The position numbers were made by a program, and so were the translations under genes. The notes beneath the pieces were generated by a model, which saw only the letters and a list, made by a program, of their open reading frames with translations, made no database searches and was not told the origin of the DNA. A DNA stretch of 17,809 bases from Aquifex sp. (lineage in GTDB: Bacteria; Aquificota; Aquificia; Aquificales; Aquificaceae). Location: positions 1 through 17,809 of the forward strand of contig QNXQ01000022.1 of NCBI GenBank assembly GCA_003978875.1, written 5' to 3'. Below are positions 6,252 through 13,934 of the stretch, piece by piece. The first letter of the stretch is position 1; every line of letters starts with the position of its first letter.

Positions 6252-6826
6252 CTTTCAGCTCCTTCTATTGCTTCTAATATAATTTCTCCATTTTCAATTT
6301 TTGCTATCTCAGGATAACCCGGTGAATTGCTTTCACTATCACTGGGTATAGCTTTTTTTCTACCTATCTGGAGCATTTGAGGTTCCATAACGAGAGCTAT
6401 AATTACCGCACTTTCATCCCCTATTAATCCCGCTTTTGCTATACCTCTTAGCTTGCCAAATACTATTATGTTTCCTCCGGCAAGAACTTCAGCATCTTTA
6501 TTTACATCTCCGAGTATCAGTATATCTCCTCTATGCTCTACTCTTTGTCCTGCTCTTAGACTTTTATTTATTATAAGTAATCTATTTTCTTCCTTTTCTT
6601 CTTTTTGCTTTTCAAAAACTCCTTTAGTTAATTTTTTTAAAATTTCTTCTACTTTTTTTCTTTCCCCTTCACTTAAAACCTCAGGATTTTCAATAATTAC
6701 CAAACTTCCTTCAAAAATTTTATTATTCAGTTTTTTACTTATTTCTTGAATTAAAGCCTCTATATTACCTTTTTCCTTTATCTTTATATATATCACGGGT
6801 GTTGTCTTTCCTTTAATCTCAATCAC
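6233..6826 (-). CDS. minC: Septum site-determining protein MinC
   Basis: MinC blocks FtsZ assembly away from mid-cell, together with MinD. The N-terminal domain (1 to about 75) begins IEIKG, aligning with the IELKG opening of E. coli MinC. The C-terminal domain (from RAGQRVEHRGDILILGDVN, about 93-190) is the diagnostic beta-helical part, with VLAGGNIIVFGKLRGIA and AIPSDSESNSPGYPEIA. At 197 residues it is slightly shorter than many homologues. I keep the GTG at 6826-6824 because the IEIKG motif needs it. No separate ribosome site precedes it (AAG overlaps the start), so initiation may be leaderless. It is the first gene of minCDE. Confidence 0.93.
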   Translation of the reverse strand: MIEIKGKTTPVIYIKIKEKGNIEALIQEISKKLNNKIFEGSLVIIENPEVLSEGERKKVEEILKKLTKGVFEKQKEEKEENRLLIINKSLRAGQRVEHRGDILILGDVNKDAEVLAGGNIIVFGKLRGIAKAGLIGDESAVIIALVMEPQMLQIGRKKAIPSDSESNSPGYPEIAKIENGEIILEAIEGAERWQKLL

Positions 6827-6832
6827 CTTAGT

Positions 6833-6847
6833 TCTATATTTTAAAAT
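6833..6847. promoter_or_regulatory. Overlapping divergent -10 boxes, minC and HARP
   Basis: The two genes start only 29 bases apart. On the minus strand TATAGA (6838-6833) would start transcription at about the minC GTG. On the plus strand TAAAAT (6842-6847) would start it about two bases before the HARP ATG. Neither gene has a Shine-Dalgarno sequence in this space, so both messages may be leaderless. The assignment is from spacing only. Confidence 0.4.
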
Positions 6848-6855
6848 AAAAGCTT

Positions 6856-7437
6856 ATGGATGTATTTATTTTAGATACGAGCGTATTTACAAATCCCGAA
6901 ATATATAGGACTTTTGAAGAAGATCAAAAAGGTGCTATAGAGAATTTTATACATCTCGCTCTGAATTCAAATGCAGAATTTTACATGCCCACTTCTATAT
7001 ACGATGAAATGAGGAAAATTGTAGATATTGGTGACCTATGGGCTGAGTTTGAAATGGTTGTAAGAATACGCTCTCCCAGAAGGTTTAAACTCTCCATACC
7101 AGCAGACTTTCTCTACGAATTTATAAATGAAGTAAGGTATAGAATTAATAAGGGATTGAGAATAGCGGAAGAGCACACAAGAGAAGCTAGTTCCTGTGAA
7201 GACGTTGGAAAACTCATATCAAAACTAAGGGAAAAATACAGAGAAGCTTTAAGACAAGGGATTATTGACAGCAAAGAAGATGTAGACGTTTTATTACTTG
7301 CTTACGAACTTGACGGTATTCTCGTTTCCGCCGACGAAGGCTTGAGAACTTGGGCGGATAAGATAGGAATAAAATTAATAGACCCGAAAAACTTTAGAAA
7401 TATTCTCGAAAGCCTTATAAAACATAAAAGTTTTTAA
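6856..7437 (+). CDS. HARP: minimal protein-only RNase P (PIN domain)
   Basis: I recognise this 193-residue protein as the HARP family, first described as Aq_880 of Aquifex aeolicus. It is an RNA-free RNase P that removes 5' leaders from precursor tRNAs and replaces the usual RNA-plus-protein enzyme. The PIN-type nuclease fold is visible: the first metal-binding aspartate is in FILDTSVF (D7), an acidic cluster follows at D138, D142 and D144 (DSKEDVDVLLLAYE), and another at D160 in LVSADEGLRTWAD. A long helical insert (about 50-130) separates them, forming the arm known to mediate assembly into large oligomers. No Shine-Dalgarno sequence precedes the ATG. It is divergent from minC and convergent with dxs, so it is probably expressed alone. 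Confidence 0.9.
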   Translation: MDVFILDTSVFTNPEIYRTFEEDQKGAIENFIHLALNSNAEFYMPTSIYDEMRKIVDIGDLWAEFEMVVRIRSPRRFKLSIPADFLYEFINEVRYRINKGLRIAEEHTREASSCEDVGKLISKLREKYREALRQGIIDSKEDVDVLLLAYELDGILVSADEGLRTWADKIGIKLIDPKNFRNILESLIKHKSF

Positions 7438-7448
7438 GAGGAAGACCG

Positions 7449-9335
7449 TTAAACGAAACTTTTTCCTAAAAGGGCTTCCCTTACCACCCTTTCTATACTG
7501 CCGGCATCTATGCCCACCAGATTTCTCAGGATATCCTGTTTTCCATGTTCAATAAATCTGTCAGGAACACCGAGATTTATAACTCTTTTCATTATTCCCT
7601 TCCTTGCAAAGAATTCCAATACTCCGCTACCGAACCCTCCTATTACAGTATTGTCTTCTACGGTAATAAATAAATCGTACTTCCTTGCAAGCTCTTCCAA
7701 CATTCTTTCATCCATGGGCTTTACAAATCTTGCATTCACAACACCTACTTTTATTCCTTCCTTGAGAAGTTTTTCCGCTGCCTTCATAGCCTGGTATACC
7801 GGGTACCCGACTGCAAGAATTACCGCATCTTCTCCTTCCAGGAGTTCCTCCCACGTTCCTATTTCTATTTTGTTAAATCCTTCGGTGGGAACTCCGTAAG
7901 CTGAACCTCTGGGATATCTGAGAGCAAAAGGCTTTCCGCTGTAAATACCGGTGTAGAGTAAATCCCTTAGTTCTTGTTCATCCTTAGGTGCACAAACAAC
8001 CATATTTGGAATACATCTCAAGTACGAAAGGTCAAACACTCCGTGATGGGTGGGGCCGTCGTCTCCAACGAGCCCGGCTCTGTCTATTGCAAAGGTAACA
8101 GGTAAATTTTGAAGGGCTACATCGTGAATTACTTGGTCATACGCTCTCTGGAGGAAAGTAGAATAGTAAGCTGCTACGGGTCTTAATCCCTCCGCTGCCA
8201 ATCCTGCTGCGAAAGTACAAGCATGTTGTTCTGCAATACCTACGTCAAAAAACCTGTCAGGGAATTTTTTGGCAAACTCTACGAGTCCTGAGCCTTCTCG
8301 CATTGCGGGAGTAATGGCTACTATTTTTTCATCCATTTCGGCAAGTTCTACTAATGCTTTGCCGAATACAGATGTCCACGTAGGAGGTGAGCTCTTTTTT
8401 ATAATCTCTCCGGACTCAATTTTATAGGGAGCCACTCCGTGCCACTTTACAGGGTTTTCCTCTGCAGGTTTGTAACCTTTTCCTTTTTTGGTGTATATAT
8501 GAAGGAGAACAGGACCTTCTATATCCTTAACGTTTTTTAAGGTCTCCTCGAGAGCGGGAAGATCATGACCGTCTATTGGTCCTATATAGTTGAATCCAAG
8601 TTCCTCAAAAAGAACTCCAGGAGATATGATTCCCTTAAGGAACTCTTCGGTTAATTTCATAATTCTAAGGGGTGTCTCTCCGAAGTGCTGGAGAAATCTT
8701 TTTATCTTTTGTCTGGTTTCCTGAACAAAGTGTCCGCTAATAATTTTATTTAAGTAAGTGGATATTGCTCCTACATTCGGAGATATGGACATCTCATTAT
8801 CGTTCAAAATCACTATAAATCTATCTGGTCTCAGGTGTCCTGCATTATTTAGAGCTTCGTAAGCCATACCTGCGGTAAGCGCTCCGTCTCCTATTACCGC
8901 TATTACGTAGTTTTCCTTTTCGCCCTTTAAATCTTTTCCTAACCGGAAACCTAAAGCTGCGGAAATGGATGTTGAACTGTGTCCGGCTCCGAAAGCGTCG
9001 TATATACTTTCTTCTCTTCTCAGAAAACCCGAGATACCTTTATACTGCCTGAGCGTAGGAAATTGTTCCTTTCTATCTGTAAGTATTTTCCAAGGATACC
9101 CTTGGTGTCCTATATCCCAGACTATTATGTCCTCGGGAGGATTAAAAACCCTGAGAAGCGCTATGGTGAGTTCGACTACTCCGAGACTGGGACCAACGTG
9201 TCCGCCGTTTTTTGAGGTAACCTGTATTATATAGTCCCTTACCTCGTCTGCCAATTTCTTCAGTGTTTCATAATCCAAATCTTTTAAATCTATAGGACCT
9301 CTATAATTTTTTAAAATCTCGTACTTATCGAGCAT
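7449..9335 (-). CDS. dxs: 1-deoxy-D-xylulose-5-phosphate synthase
   Basis: DXS condenses pyruvate with glyceraldehyde 3-phosphate in a thiamine-diphosphate reaction, the first step of the MEP route to isoprenoids. The 628 residues match the family length. Visible features are GGHVGPSLGVVELT (44-57), GAGHSSTS (116-123), the thiamine-diphosphate motif GDGALTAG (149-156) with N178, the catalytic glutamate in GIAEQHA (E369), and DRAGLVGDDGPTHHG (418-432). There is no clear ribosome site before the ATG. It starts 21 bases after the stop of the small membrane protein, in the same direction, so co-transcription is likely. Its 3' end faces HARP with an 11-base gap and no terminator hairpin. Confidence 0.97.
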   Translation of the reverse strand: MLDKYEILKNYRGPIDLKDLDYETLKKLADEVRDYIIQVTSKNGGHVGPSLGVVELTIALLRVFNPPEDIIVWDIGHQGYPWKILTDRKEQFPTLRQYKGISGFLRREESIYDAFGAGHSSTSISAALGFRLGKDLKGEKENYVIAVIGDGALTAGMAYEALNNAGHLRPDRFIVILNDNEMSISPNVGAISTYLNKIISGHFVQETRQKIKRFLQHFGETPLRIMKLTEEFLKGIISPGVLFEELGFNYIGPIDGHDLPALEETLKNVKDIEGPVLLHIYTKKGKGYKPAEENPVKWHGVAPYKIESGEIIKKSSPPTWTSVFGKALVELAEMDEKIVAITPAMREGSGLVEFAKKFPDRFFDVGIAEQHACTFAAGLAAEGLRPVAAYYSTFLQRAYDQVIHDVALQNLPVTFAIDRAGLVGDDGPTHHGVFDLSYLRCIPNMVVCAPKDEQELRDLLYTGIYSGKPFALRYPRGSAYGVPTEGFNKIEIGTWEELLEGEDAVILAVGYPVYQAMKAAEKLLKEGIKVGVVNARFVKPMDERMLEELARKYDLFITVEDNTVIGGFGSGVLEFFARKGIMKRVINLGVPDRFIEHGKQDILRNLVGIDAGSIERVVREALLGKSFV

Positions 9336-9356
9336 AGAGAATAAGTTATTCCAATA

Positions 9357-9764
9357 TTAGAAGAACATCAATCTCAGAAGCCATCCGAATACCACTACTG
9401 AAATTGCAAGTCCGAGTCCTACTACGGCAATAAGTATCCCAAGCTTCCAGTTTAAATCCTTTTGTTTAATCCAGATTAAAGGGAAGGTCGCAAGTGTATA
9501 GAGCATAAGAAGTATTCCCAACCATTTATGGGGAAAGAGAAAAATAAATGTTGTCTTTTGCTGTATGTATGGATTCGCGGATTGTGCAAGTCCTGTTATT
9601 ACAGCAAGTACAACAAGCACTCCCGAGATTGCATGATTAAAAAGTCCGTGGTGTAGAAAAAATACCACTTTCCTTTTAAAACCGTAGTAAACCAAGTAGC
9701 TGAGGAAGGTAACGAAGATAAGCCCTACAAAGAAATAATTTACCAAAGGGTGTAGTTTTCCCAT
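9357..9764 (-). CDS. Small four-helix membrane protein, histidine-containing
   Basis: The 135 residues contain four hydrophobic helices at roughly 8-27, 45-63, 72-97 and 109-130, separated by short basic loops. Histidines lie in or near helices 1, 2 and 3 (H5, H38-H39, H44, H79), notably FFLHHGLFNHAISG and FPHKWLG. This resembles small b-type-cytochrome-like or DUF2231-like membrane proteins, but I cannot assign a family with confidence. It lies between reverse gyrase (40-base gap) and dxs (21-base gap), all leftward. No Shine-Dalgarno sequence is evident before the ATG. Confidence 0.75.
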   Translation of the reverse strand: MGKLHPLVNYFFVGLIFVTFLSYLVYYGFKRKVVFFLHHGLFNHAISGVLVVLAVITGLAQSANPYIQQKTTFIFLFPHKWLGILLMLYTLATFPLIWIKQKDLNWKLGILIAVVGLGLAISVVVFGWLLRLMFF

Positions 9765-9804
9765 AATACTTTAAATGTATCAGAAAGAAGAAGAGGAAAA
9801 AAGG

Positions 9805-12800
9805 TTAACCGACTACTTTTTCAAATTCATTAACTTCTTTGTAAAGCTCCTGAAGTATTCTCATGTAATCTTCCTTACCCTCTTCTACTTTGTCCATTAA
9901 CTCTTCAAGTCTTCTTGTAAATTCCTCAGAAACAAACGGCATTATCTTTTCCTTATTTTTAAGGAACTCGTAAACTTGCTTTCCAAGTTTAGTAGGTATC
10001 AGGAAACCGTTTCGCTCAATTACGTATCCTCTTTCCAAAAGCTTAGAAATTATAGTCGCATAAGTGGAAGGTCTTCCTATTTTTCTCCTTTTCATTTCTT
10101 CAACTAAAGCTCCTTGCGTATAGAGGTATGCCCTCGGAACACTCTTCAGTTCTTTTTTATCCTCAACGGGGATTTTCCCTTCCAGGTCAGGATGAAGTTC
10201 TACTTCATAAACCTTATTGAAACCTTCTTCTGTAATTTCAGTAATCAGAGATAGCTCTTTTTCTTTATCCAGAGCCTTTACTCTGACCTTTTTTACCTTA
10301 ACTTTTGCGGGTTTCATCTGGGAAGCCATGAAACGCTTGAATATAAGCTCGTATAAGAGTAAGTGCTCCCTTGTAAGATTCTGAAGCTGACCGGCGTAAA
10401 TCATAGACCTTAAATCTTCAACATCCAAAGATTTGGTAGGTCTTATACATTCGTGAGCTCCTCCTTGAGACCATGTTCTAGGAGAAAATAAGTCTTCTCC
10501 GAGTTCCTCCTTTATCCACTCTTTGGCAACTCCTATTCCTACATCGGATACCCTCGAGGAGTCCGTCCTATGGTAGGTTATAAGTCCGTATTCAAATAGT
10601 TCTTGGGCTAAAGACATAACCTTTGGAACGGGAAGCCTGTATCTATCAGAAGCTTCCTTTAACATAGTATCGGTGGTAAATGGAGGGAGAGGATTTTTAT
10701 ACTCTTCCTTTTCCTCTAAAATTTCCACATCTATTTCTTTTAAGTTTTCAAAAAATGCCTTTGCGGATTTCTTGTCTTCAAACTCAAACTCAATTCTCAA
10801 CCACTTACCTTCTTCCTTAAAGGTTATCTGCACTACGTGTCTTTTCTTCCTGTATTCCTTTTCCCTTTCTATAATCCATCCCAAGACTGGAATTTGTACC
10901 CTTCCGCCAGAAAGCCAGCTTTTATCAAAGGCCTGTTGAAGTATTCTTGAAACTTCAAAACCTACCCACCTATCCGCAATCCTTCTTACAAGTTGAGCCT
11001 TAACCAGATTTTCGTTAAACTTCCTAGGGTTATCTATGGCATTTTTTATAGCCTTTCTCGTTACCTCGTGGAACTCTATACGTTCTATATTCTCTATAAA
11101 CGGCCTGAGAAGAGCTCCTATATCCCACCCTATCTTTTCCCCTTCTGTATCCGGGTCTGTAGCAATGAGAACCGTGTCAACTTCTTGGGATATATCCCTC
11201 AATCCCGCAATAATTTTTTCCTTTCCTTCAATCACCTCATATATTGGAACGTATTCTCCGTTATGAACTATAACACCGTGGAATTCCTTATTTTTTATAA
11301 GGTCAAGAATGTGCCCTAAAGATGCCGTAATCATAAGATAAATCTCTCCTACTATAACTTCTAAAACGTCTATTCCCCCAAGCTTCCTGCTTATTGGTTT
11401 ACCGAAGAAGTTGGCTATAGTTCTTGCCTTGTTTGGACTTTCAACTACTATGAGCACAGGTTTTACATGCTCCTTATATTCTGCTTTTACTTTACCTTCT
11501 AAAATTTTCCTTACTTTTTCCCTGTCCTCGTCGATTTCTTTGAATATACCTTCTAAATCTACCTGTGAAGCATTTTTAAACTCTATATCTTGGTTAAACC
11601 ATCTTACCTTCTTTTCAAGATTTTTGAAAGCCTTTATATCGTCGAGGAGTATATAGCTTAATCCCTTTGTTAGTCCTCCTGCATACATTCTCGAAGTTCT
11701 ACCGCTCGCTTGCAAGTATCCGGTAATGTCTGCAACGACAAGTTCGTAGCCCTCATCAGAAACTCTCAGAGTAATTTCATCGGAATTTTTAATCTTCTCT
11801 ATAACCTTTTCACTTTTGAAGAATTCCTGAATTTCTTTCGTAAGATTTTCTATTCTTTCCTTTAAATCGGGAGTTCTTTCAATAAAGTCCTCGCTAAGGA
11901 AAGAGTATCTTCTGAGTTTTTGTATCCAATTATCTACCTTCTTTATATAACCCTTTAATTCTTCATCTTTTAAAACAAGGGGTCTTATAGACAGCAGTGC
12001 CCAAAGCAGGTGAGCAACAGATGTATCGACTTTCAAAGGAACCTTTATCTTAGGAACTCCGTAAAACAGTGCGTATCTCACTACGTGAGGTAGGTCTACA
12101 CCTCTCGCAAGTGGATTTTTAAAAGAAGAGATACCTATAGCTACATCTACTTCTCCTTTTTCAAAAGATTCAAGCTTTTCCTCATAGGTAATAGCTTTTA
12201 TACCGTTTGCTTCCAAAAGTTTTTTTATCTCTTCGACTTTTTCTTTCCCGTAATCGGAGGAAACGAATATCAATCCTCCTTTTCCGAATTCTTTAACTCT
12301 CTTGACTAAAGTTTCGTCAAGTTCTTGAGTTTCTTCATATACATCAACTATGTTCCTTAAGAAAAAGGTAGGTTTACCTACCTCAAATCCAAGGAGTTCT
12401 CTAAAGAGCTTGATTCTGTTAGAACGCGGATTTCCCGTAGCGGAAGAGACGGCAAGTACTCCCTTTCTTTTTTTCGCAATTTCTTTAAGTTCTTCTGTTC
12501 TTTTTCTAATCTCTTCCCAATCCCCATCCGTTTTCTTAGGTTTTTCTTTTAGTTTTATAAGTTCGAAGGCTTTATTTATGTCCTCCTCAGAAAAACCCAA
12601 TAGGTATAAAACTTTGTCCACATTTTTAGCAGTTTTTAAGAAACTATCCACATCGTCCACAAAGATAAAGCTGAAATCCCTCGGTAAAATTTCGTAGTTC
12701 TTATAAAGGAACATAGAAGTAGTTATCAAGATTTTAAAATCTCCCTTTTCAATTCTCTCTTTGTACAGTTTCTTCTTTTTCTCAGATAGTTTACCCCATA

Positions 12801-13245
12801 CAATTACATCCTCCTCATTTACTCCGAACCTTTTTAATCTTTCCGCAGTTTGTTCTACCAAAAGTTGAGTAGGCAGTATTATGTAAGACCTTTTCTGCTT
12901 TTCTGCAAGGTATGAAGCTATTGATAAACCGAAGGTTGTTTTACCCACACCTGTAGGAGCAAGCATCGCAAAACATCTGTTAAGGAAAACCTTCCTTGCC
13001 CAAGATTTTTGCAAACTCCAAGGAGAAGTATCGAGCTTCTCCTTAAAAAAGGTTTCCCAATTTCTTAACTCTTCCAAGAGATTGCAAAAATCTTTAAAGT
13101 TTCCCTCTTTAACCAATGAACAAACTTCTTCCCTTTCCACTTCTTTAGGAAGGCATTTTTCACAGGGAATACCCTTTAACAACCTTTCAGATGTAATCTC
13201 TCCACCGCAGTTTGGACACAAATTTTCAAAAACTGCTCTAATCAT
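9805..13245 (-). CDS. rgy: Reverse gyrase
   Basis: Reverse gyrase introduces positive supercoils into DNA and is found in hyperthermophiles. It fuses a helicase-like half to a type IA topoisomerase. From ATG 13245 the protein has 1146 residues. The N-terminal zinc finger is C10, C13, C28, C31. The helicase half has Walker A APTGVGKT (96-103), DDVD (197-200), SAT (268-270) and ASGRTSRMYAGG (about 513-524). The topoisomerase half has VESPNKA (601-607), the metal-binding DPDTEGE (697-703) and the catalytic tyrosine in GLITYHRTDS (Y891). GAGG eight bases upstream supports this start. A 52-residue upstream extension of the frame is antisense to the divergent gene and is rejected. The second zinc finger found in many homologues is not visible. 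A. aeolicus is known to have two reverse gyrases; this resembles one of them. Confidence 0.97.
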   Translation of the reverse strand: MIRAVFENLCPNCGGEITSERLLKGIPCEKCLPKEVEREEVCSLVKEGNFKDFCNLLEELRNWETFFKEKLDTSPWSLQKSWARKVFLNRCFAMLAPTGVGKTTFGLSIASYLAEKQKRSYIILPTQLLVEQTAERLKRFGVNEEDVIVWGKLSEKKKKLYKERIEKGDFKILITTSMFLYKNYEILPRDFSFIFVDDVDSFLKTAKNVDKVLYLLGFSEEDINKAFELIKLKEKPKKTDGDWEEIRKRTEELKEIAKKRKGVLAVSSATGNPRSNRIKLFRELLGFEVGKPTFFLRNIVDVYEETQELDETLVKRVKEFGKGGLIFVSSDYGKEKVEEIKKLLEANGIKAITYEEKLESFEKGEVDVAIGISSFKNPLARGVDLPHVVRYALFYGVPKIKVPLKVDTSVAHLLWALLSIRPLVLKDEELKGYIKKVDNWIQKLRRYSFLSEDFIERTPDLKERIENLTKEIQEFFKSEKVIEKIKNSDEITLRVSDEGYELVVADITGYLQASGRTSRMYAGGLTKGLSYILLDDIKAFKNLEKKVRWFNQDIEFKNASQVDLEGIFKEIDEDREKVRKILEGKVKAEYKEHVKPVLIVVESPNKARTIANFFGKPISRKLGGIDVLEVIVGEIYLMITASLGHILDLIKNKEFHGVIVHNGEYVPIYEVIEGKEKIIAGLRDISQEVDTVLIATDPDTEGEKIGWDIGALLRPFIENIERIEFHEVTRKAIKNAIDNPRKFNENLVKAQLVRRIADRWVGFEVSRILQQAFDKSWLSGGRVQIPVLGWIIEREKEYRKKRHVVQITFKEEGKWLRIEFEFEDKKSAKAFFENLKEIDVEILEEKEEYKNPLPPFTTDTMLKEASDRYRLPVPKVMSLAQELFEYGLITYHRTDSSRVSDVGIGVAKEWIKEELGEDLFSPRTWSQGGAHECIRPTKSLDVEDLRSMIYAGQLQNLTREHLLLYELIFKRFMASQMKPAKVKVKKVRVKALDKEKELSLITEITEEGFNKVYEVELHPDLEGKIPVEDKKELKSVPRAYLYTQGALVEEMKRRKIGRPSTYATIISKLLERGYVIERNGFLIPTKLGKQVYEFLKNKEKIMPFVSEEFTRRLEELMDKVEEGKEDYMRILQELYKEVNEFEKVVG

Positions 13246-13272
13246 AGCCTTATCCTCTTTCCAAAAGCATAA

Positions 13273-13278
13273 ATTATA
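13273..13278 (-). promoter_or_regulatory. Candidate -10 box for reverse gyrase
   Basis: A perfect TATAAT on the minus strand lies in the 37-base divergent gap. A start near 13266 would give a leader of about 20 bases containing the GAGG ribosome site. The -35 position falls in the first codons of the divergent gene and is weak. Confidence 0.4.
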
Positions 13279-13282
13279 TTCT

Positions 13283-13567
13283 ATGGAACAAAAAAAGGAA
13301 GAAAATAGAGAAGCACATGTTGAAGAGCTAAAGGTACAAAGCATAGAAAAGGAATTGGAGGAACTAAGAAGGGAATTCTTCAGGATAATGGAATTCTGCA
13401 TTCCTCCGAAGGAAGTGAGGGAAGAAATAGTGAAAAACCTTTATACTATACCTCTATCCGTTTTAAAAATTATGAGAGCATTGCTGGATTATGAAATAAA
13501 AGTTCTTGAGGAAAGGATTAAGGAAACCGAAAGAAAACCTAAGTCCAAGAGGATAAAAATTGAGTAA
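13283..13567 (+). CDS. Small coiled-coil protein, function unknown
   Basis: From the ATG at 13283 this gives 94 residues, beginning MEQKKEENREAHVEELKVQS. A charged heptad-like helix runs over about 12-38, then comes PPKEVREEIVKNLYTIPLSVLKIMRALLDYE, and a very basic tail (KPKSKRIKIE). I do not recognise a family. No clear ribosome site precedes the ATG, and an open frame upstream to 13082 is only the antisense of reverse gyrase. Its stop overlaps the start of the next gene by eight bases, and that gene is a flagellar rod-binding homologue, so a role with flagellar assembly is a guess from context. Confidence 0.72.
   Translation: MEQKKEENREAHVEELKVQSIEKELEELRREFFRIMEFCIPPKEVREEIVKNLYTIPLSVLKIMRALLDYEIKVLEERIKETERKPKSKRIKIE
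13547..13552 (+). promoter_or_regulatory. Ribosome-binding site for the TTG start at 13560
   Basis: AAGAGG lies seven bases before the TTG at 13560 and inside the coding end of the upstream gene. It supports TTG initiation, since the frame has no ATG until well inside the conserved domain. Confidence 0.55.
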
Positions 13568-13826
13568 GGTAATATTCCCACCACCTTCTTTAAGCTATAG
13601 AGAGCTTGTAAAAAATAAACCAGAGGAAATTGCAAAGGAATTGGAAGCTATATTCTTAAAAGAAATCTTAAAAGAAGCTTTTAAACCTATGCTTTCAGAA
13701 AAGAGCTTTACAACTCGCTTATACTACGATGCTTTTTTAGAAGGTGTCAGTGAAAAATTGGCTTCAGCGGGAGGTGTAGGAATAGCAAAGTTTCTTTTAG
13801 AACATTACTTCAAATCCGAAGAATAA
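13560..13826 (+). CDS. FlgJ-type rod-binding protein (single domain)
   Basis: The 88 residues match the N-terminal rod-binding domain of FlgJ, the flagellar rod-capping protein. Evidence is the core ELEAIFLKEILKEAFKPMLS followed by FTTRLYYDAFLEGVSEKLAS, aligning with the FE-hydrophobic-LKxM and YxxMYDQQIAQ pattern of the family. The muramidase domain seen in enterobacterial FlgJ is absent, as in many other phyla. Translation starts at TTG 13560 with AAGAGG upstream, overlapping the stop of the coiled-coil gene by eight bases, so it is translationally coupled. The stop is 16 bases before tRNA-Leu(CAA). Confidence 0.78.
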   Translation: MSKVIFPPPSLSYRELVKNKPEEIAKELEAIFLKEILKEAFKPMLSEKSFTTRLYYDAFLEGVSEKLASAGGVGIAKFLLEHYFKSEE

Positions 13827-13827
13827 A

Positions 13828-13833
13828 TATAAT
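13828..13833 (+). promoter_or_regulatory. -10 box for tRNA-Leu(CAA)
   Basis: A perfect TATAAT just after the stop of the rod-binding gene ends nine bases before the tRNA 5' end. That predicts a leader of about three bases. TTACTT, 17 bases upstream, is a weak -35 inside the preceding gene. Confidence 0.55.
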
Positions 13834-13842
13834 AATTAAATA

Positions 13843-13930
13843 GCCGGTGTGGCGGAACTGGCAGACGCGGGGGATTCAAAATCCCCTGCCCTTCACGGGC
13901 GTGCGGGTTCGACTCCCGCCACCGGCACCA
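13843..13930 (+). tRNA. tRNA-Leu (anticodon CAA)
   Basis: Acceptor GCCGGTG pairs with CACCGGC (13920-13926), followed by discriminator A and an encoded CCA (13928-13930). The anticodon stem GGGGA/TCCCC holds the loop TTCAAAA, giving anticodon CAA for UUG codons. The long variable arm and the TTCGA T-loop are those of a class II leucine tRNA. Only four bases separate the CCA from the next start codon, so tRNA and SWIM protein probably share a transcript. Confidence 0.96.
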
Positions 13931-13934
13931 TCAG

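Noticed and set aside
6856..7437. Toxin of a VapBC-type pair
   Set aside because: There is no antitoxin gene beside it, the length and helical insert exceed VapC, and the sequence matches the HARP pattern.
13082..13282. Upstream extension of the coiled-coil frame
   Set aside because: It lies over the reverse gyrase zinc-finger codons on the other strand; the ATG at 13283 gives the first protein-like sequence.
13246..13401. 52-residue N-terminal extension of the reverse gyrase frame
   Set aside because: It is antisense to the divergent coiled-coil gene, low in complexity (Ser/Phe/Leu-rich), and the ATG at 13245 has a ribosome site and precedes the zinc finger directly.
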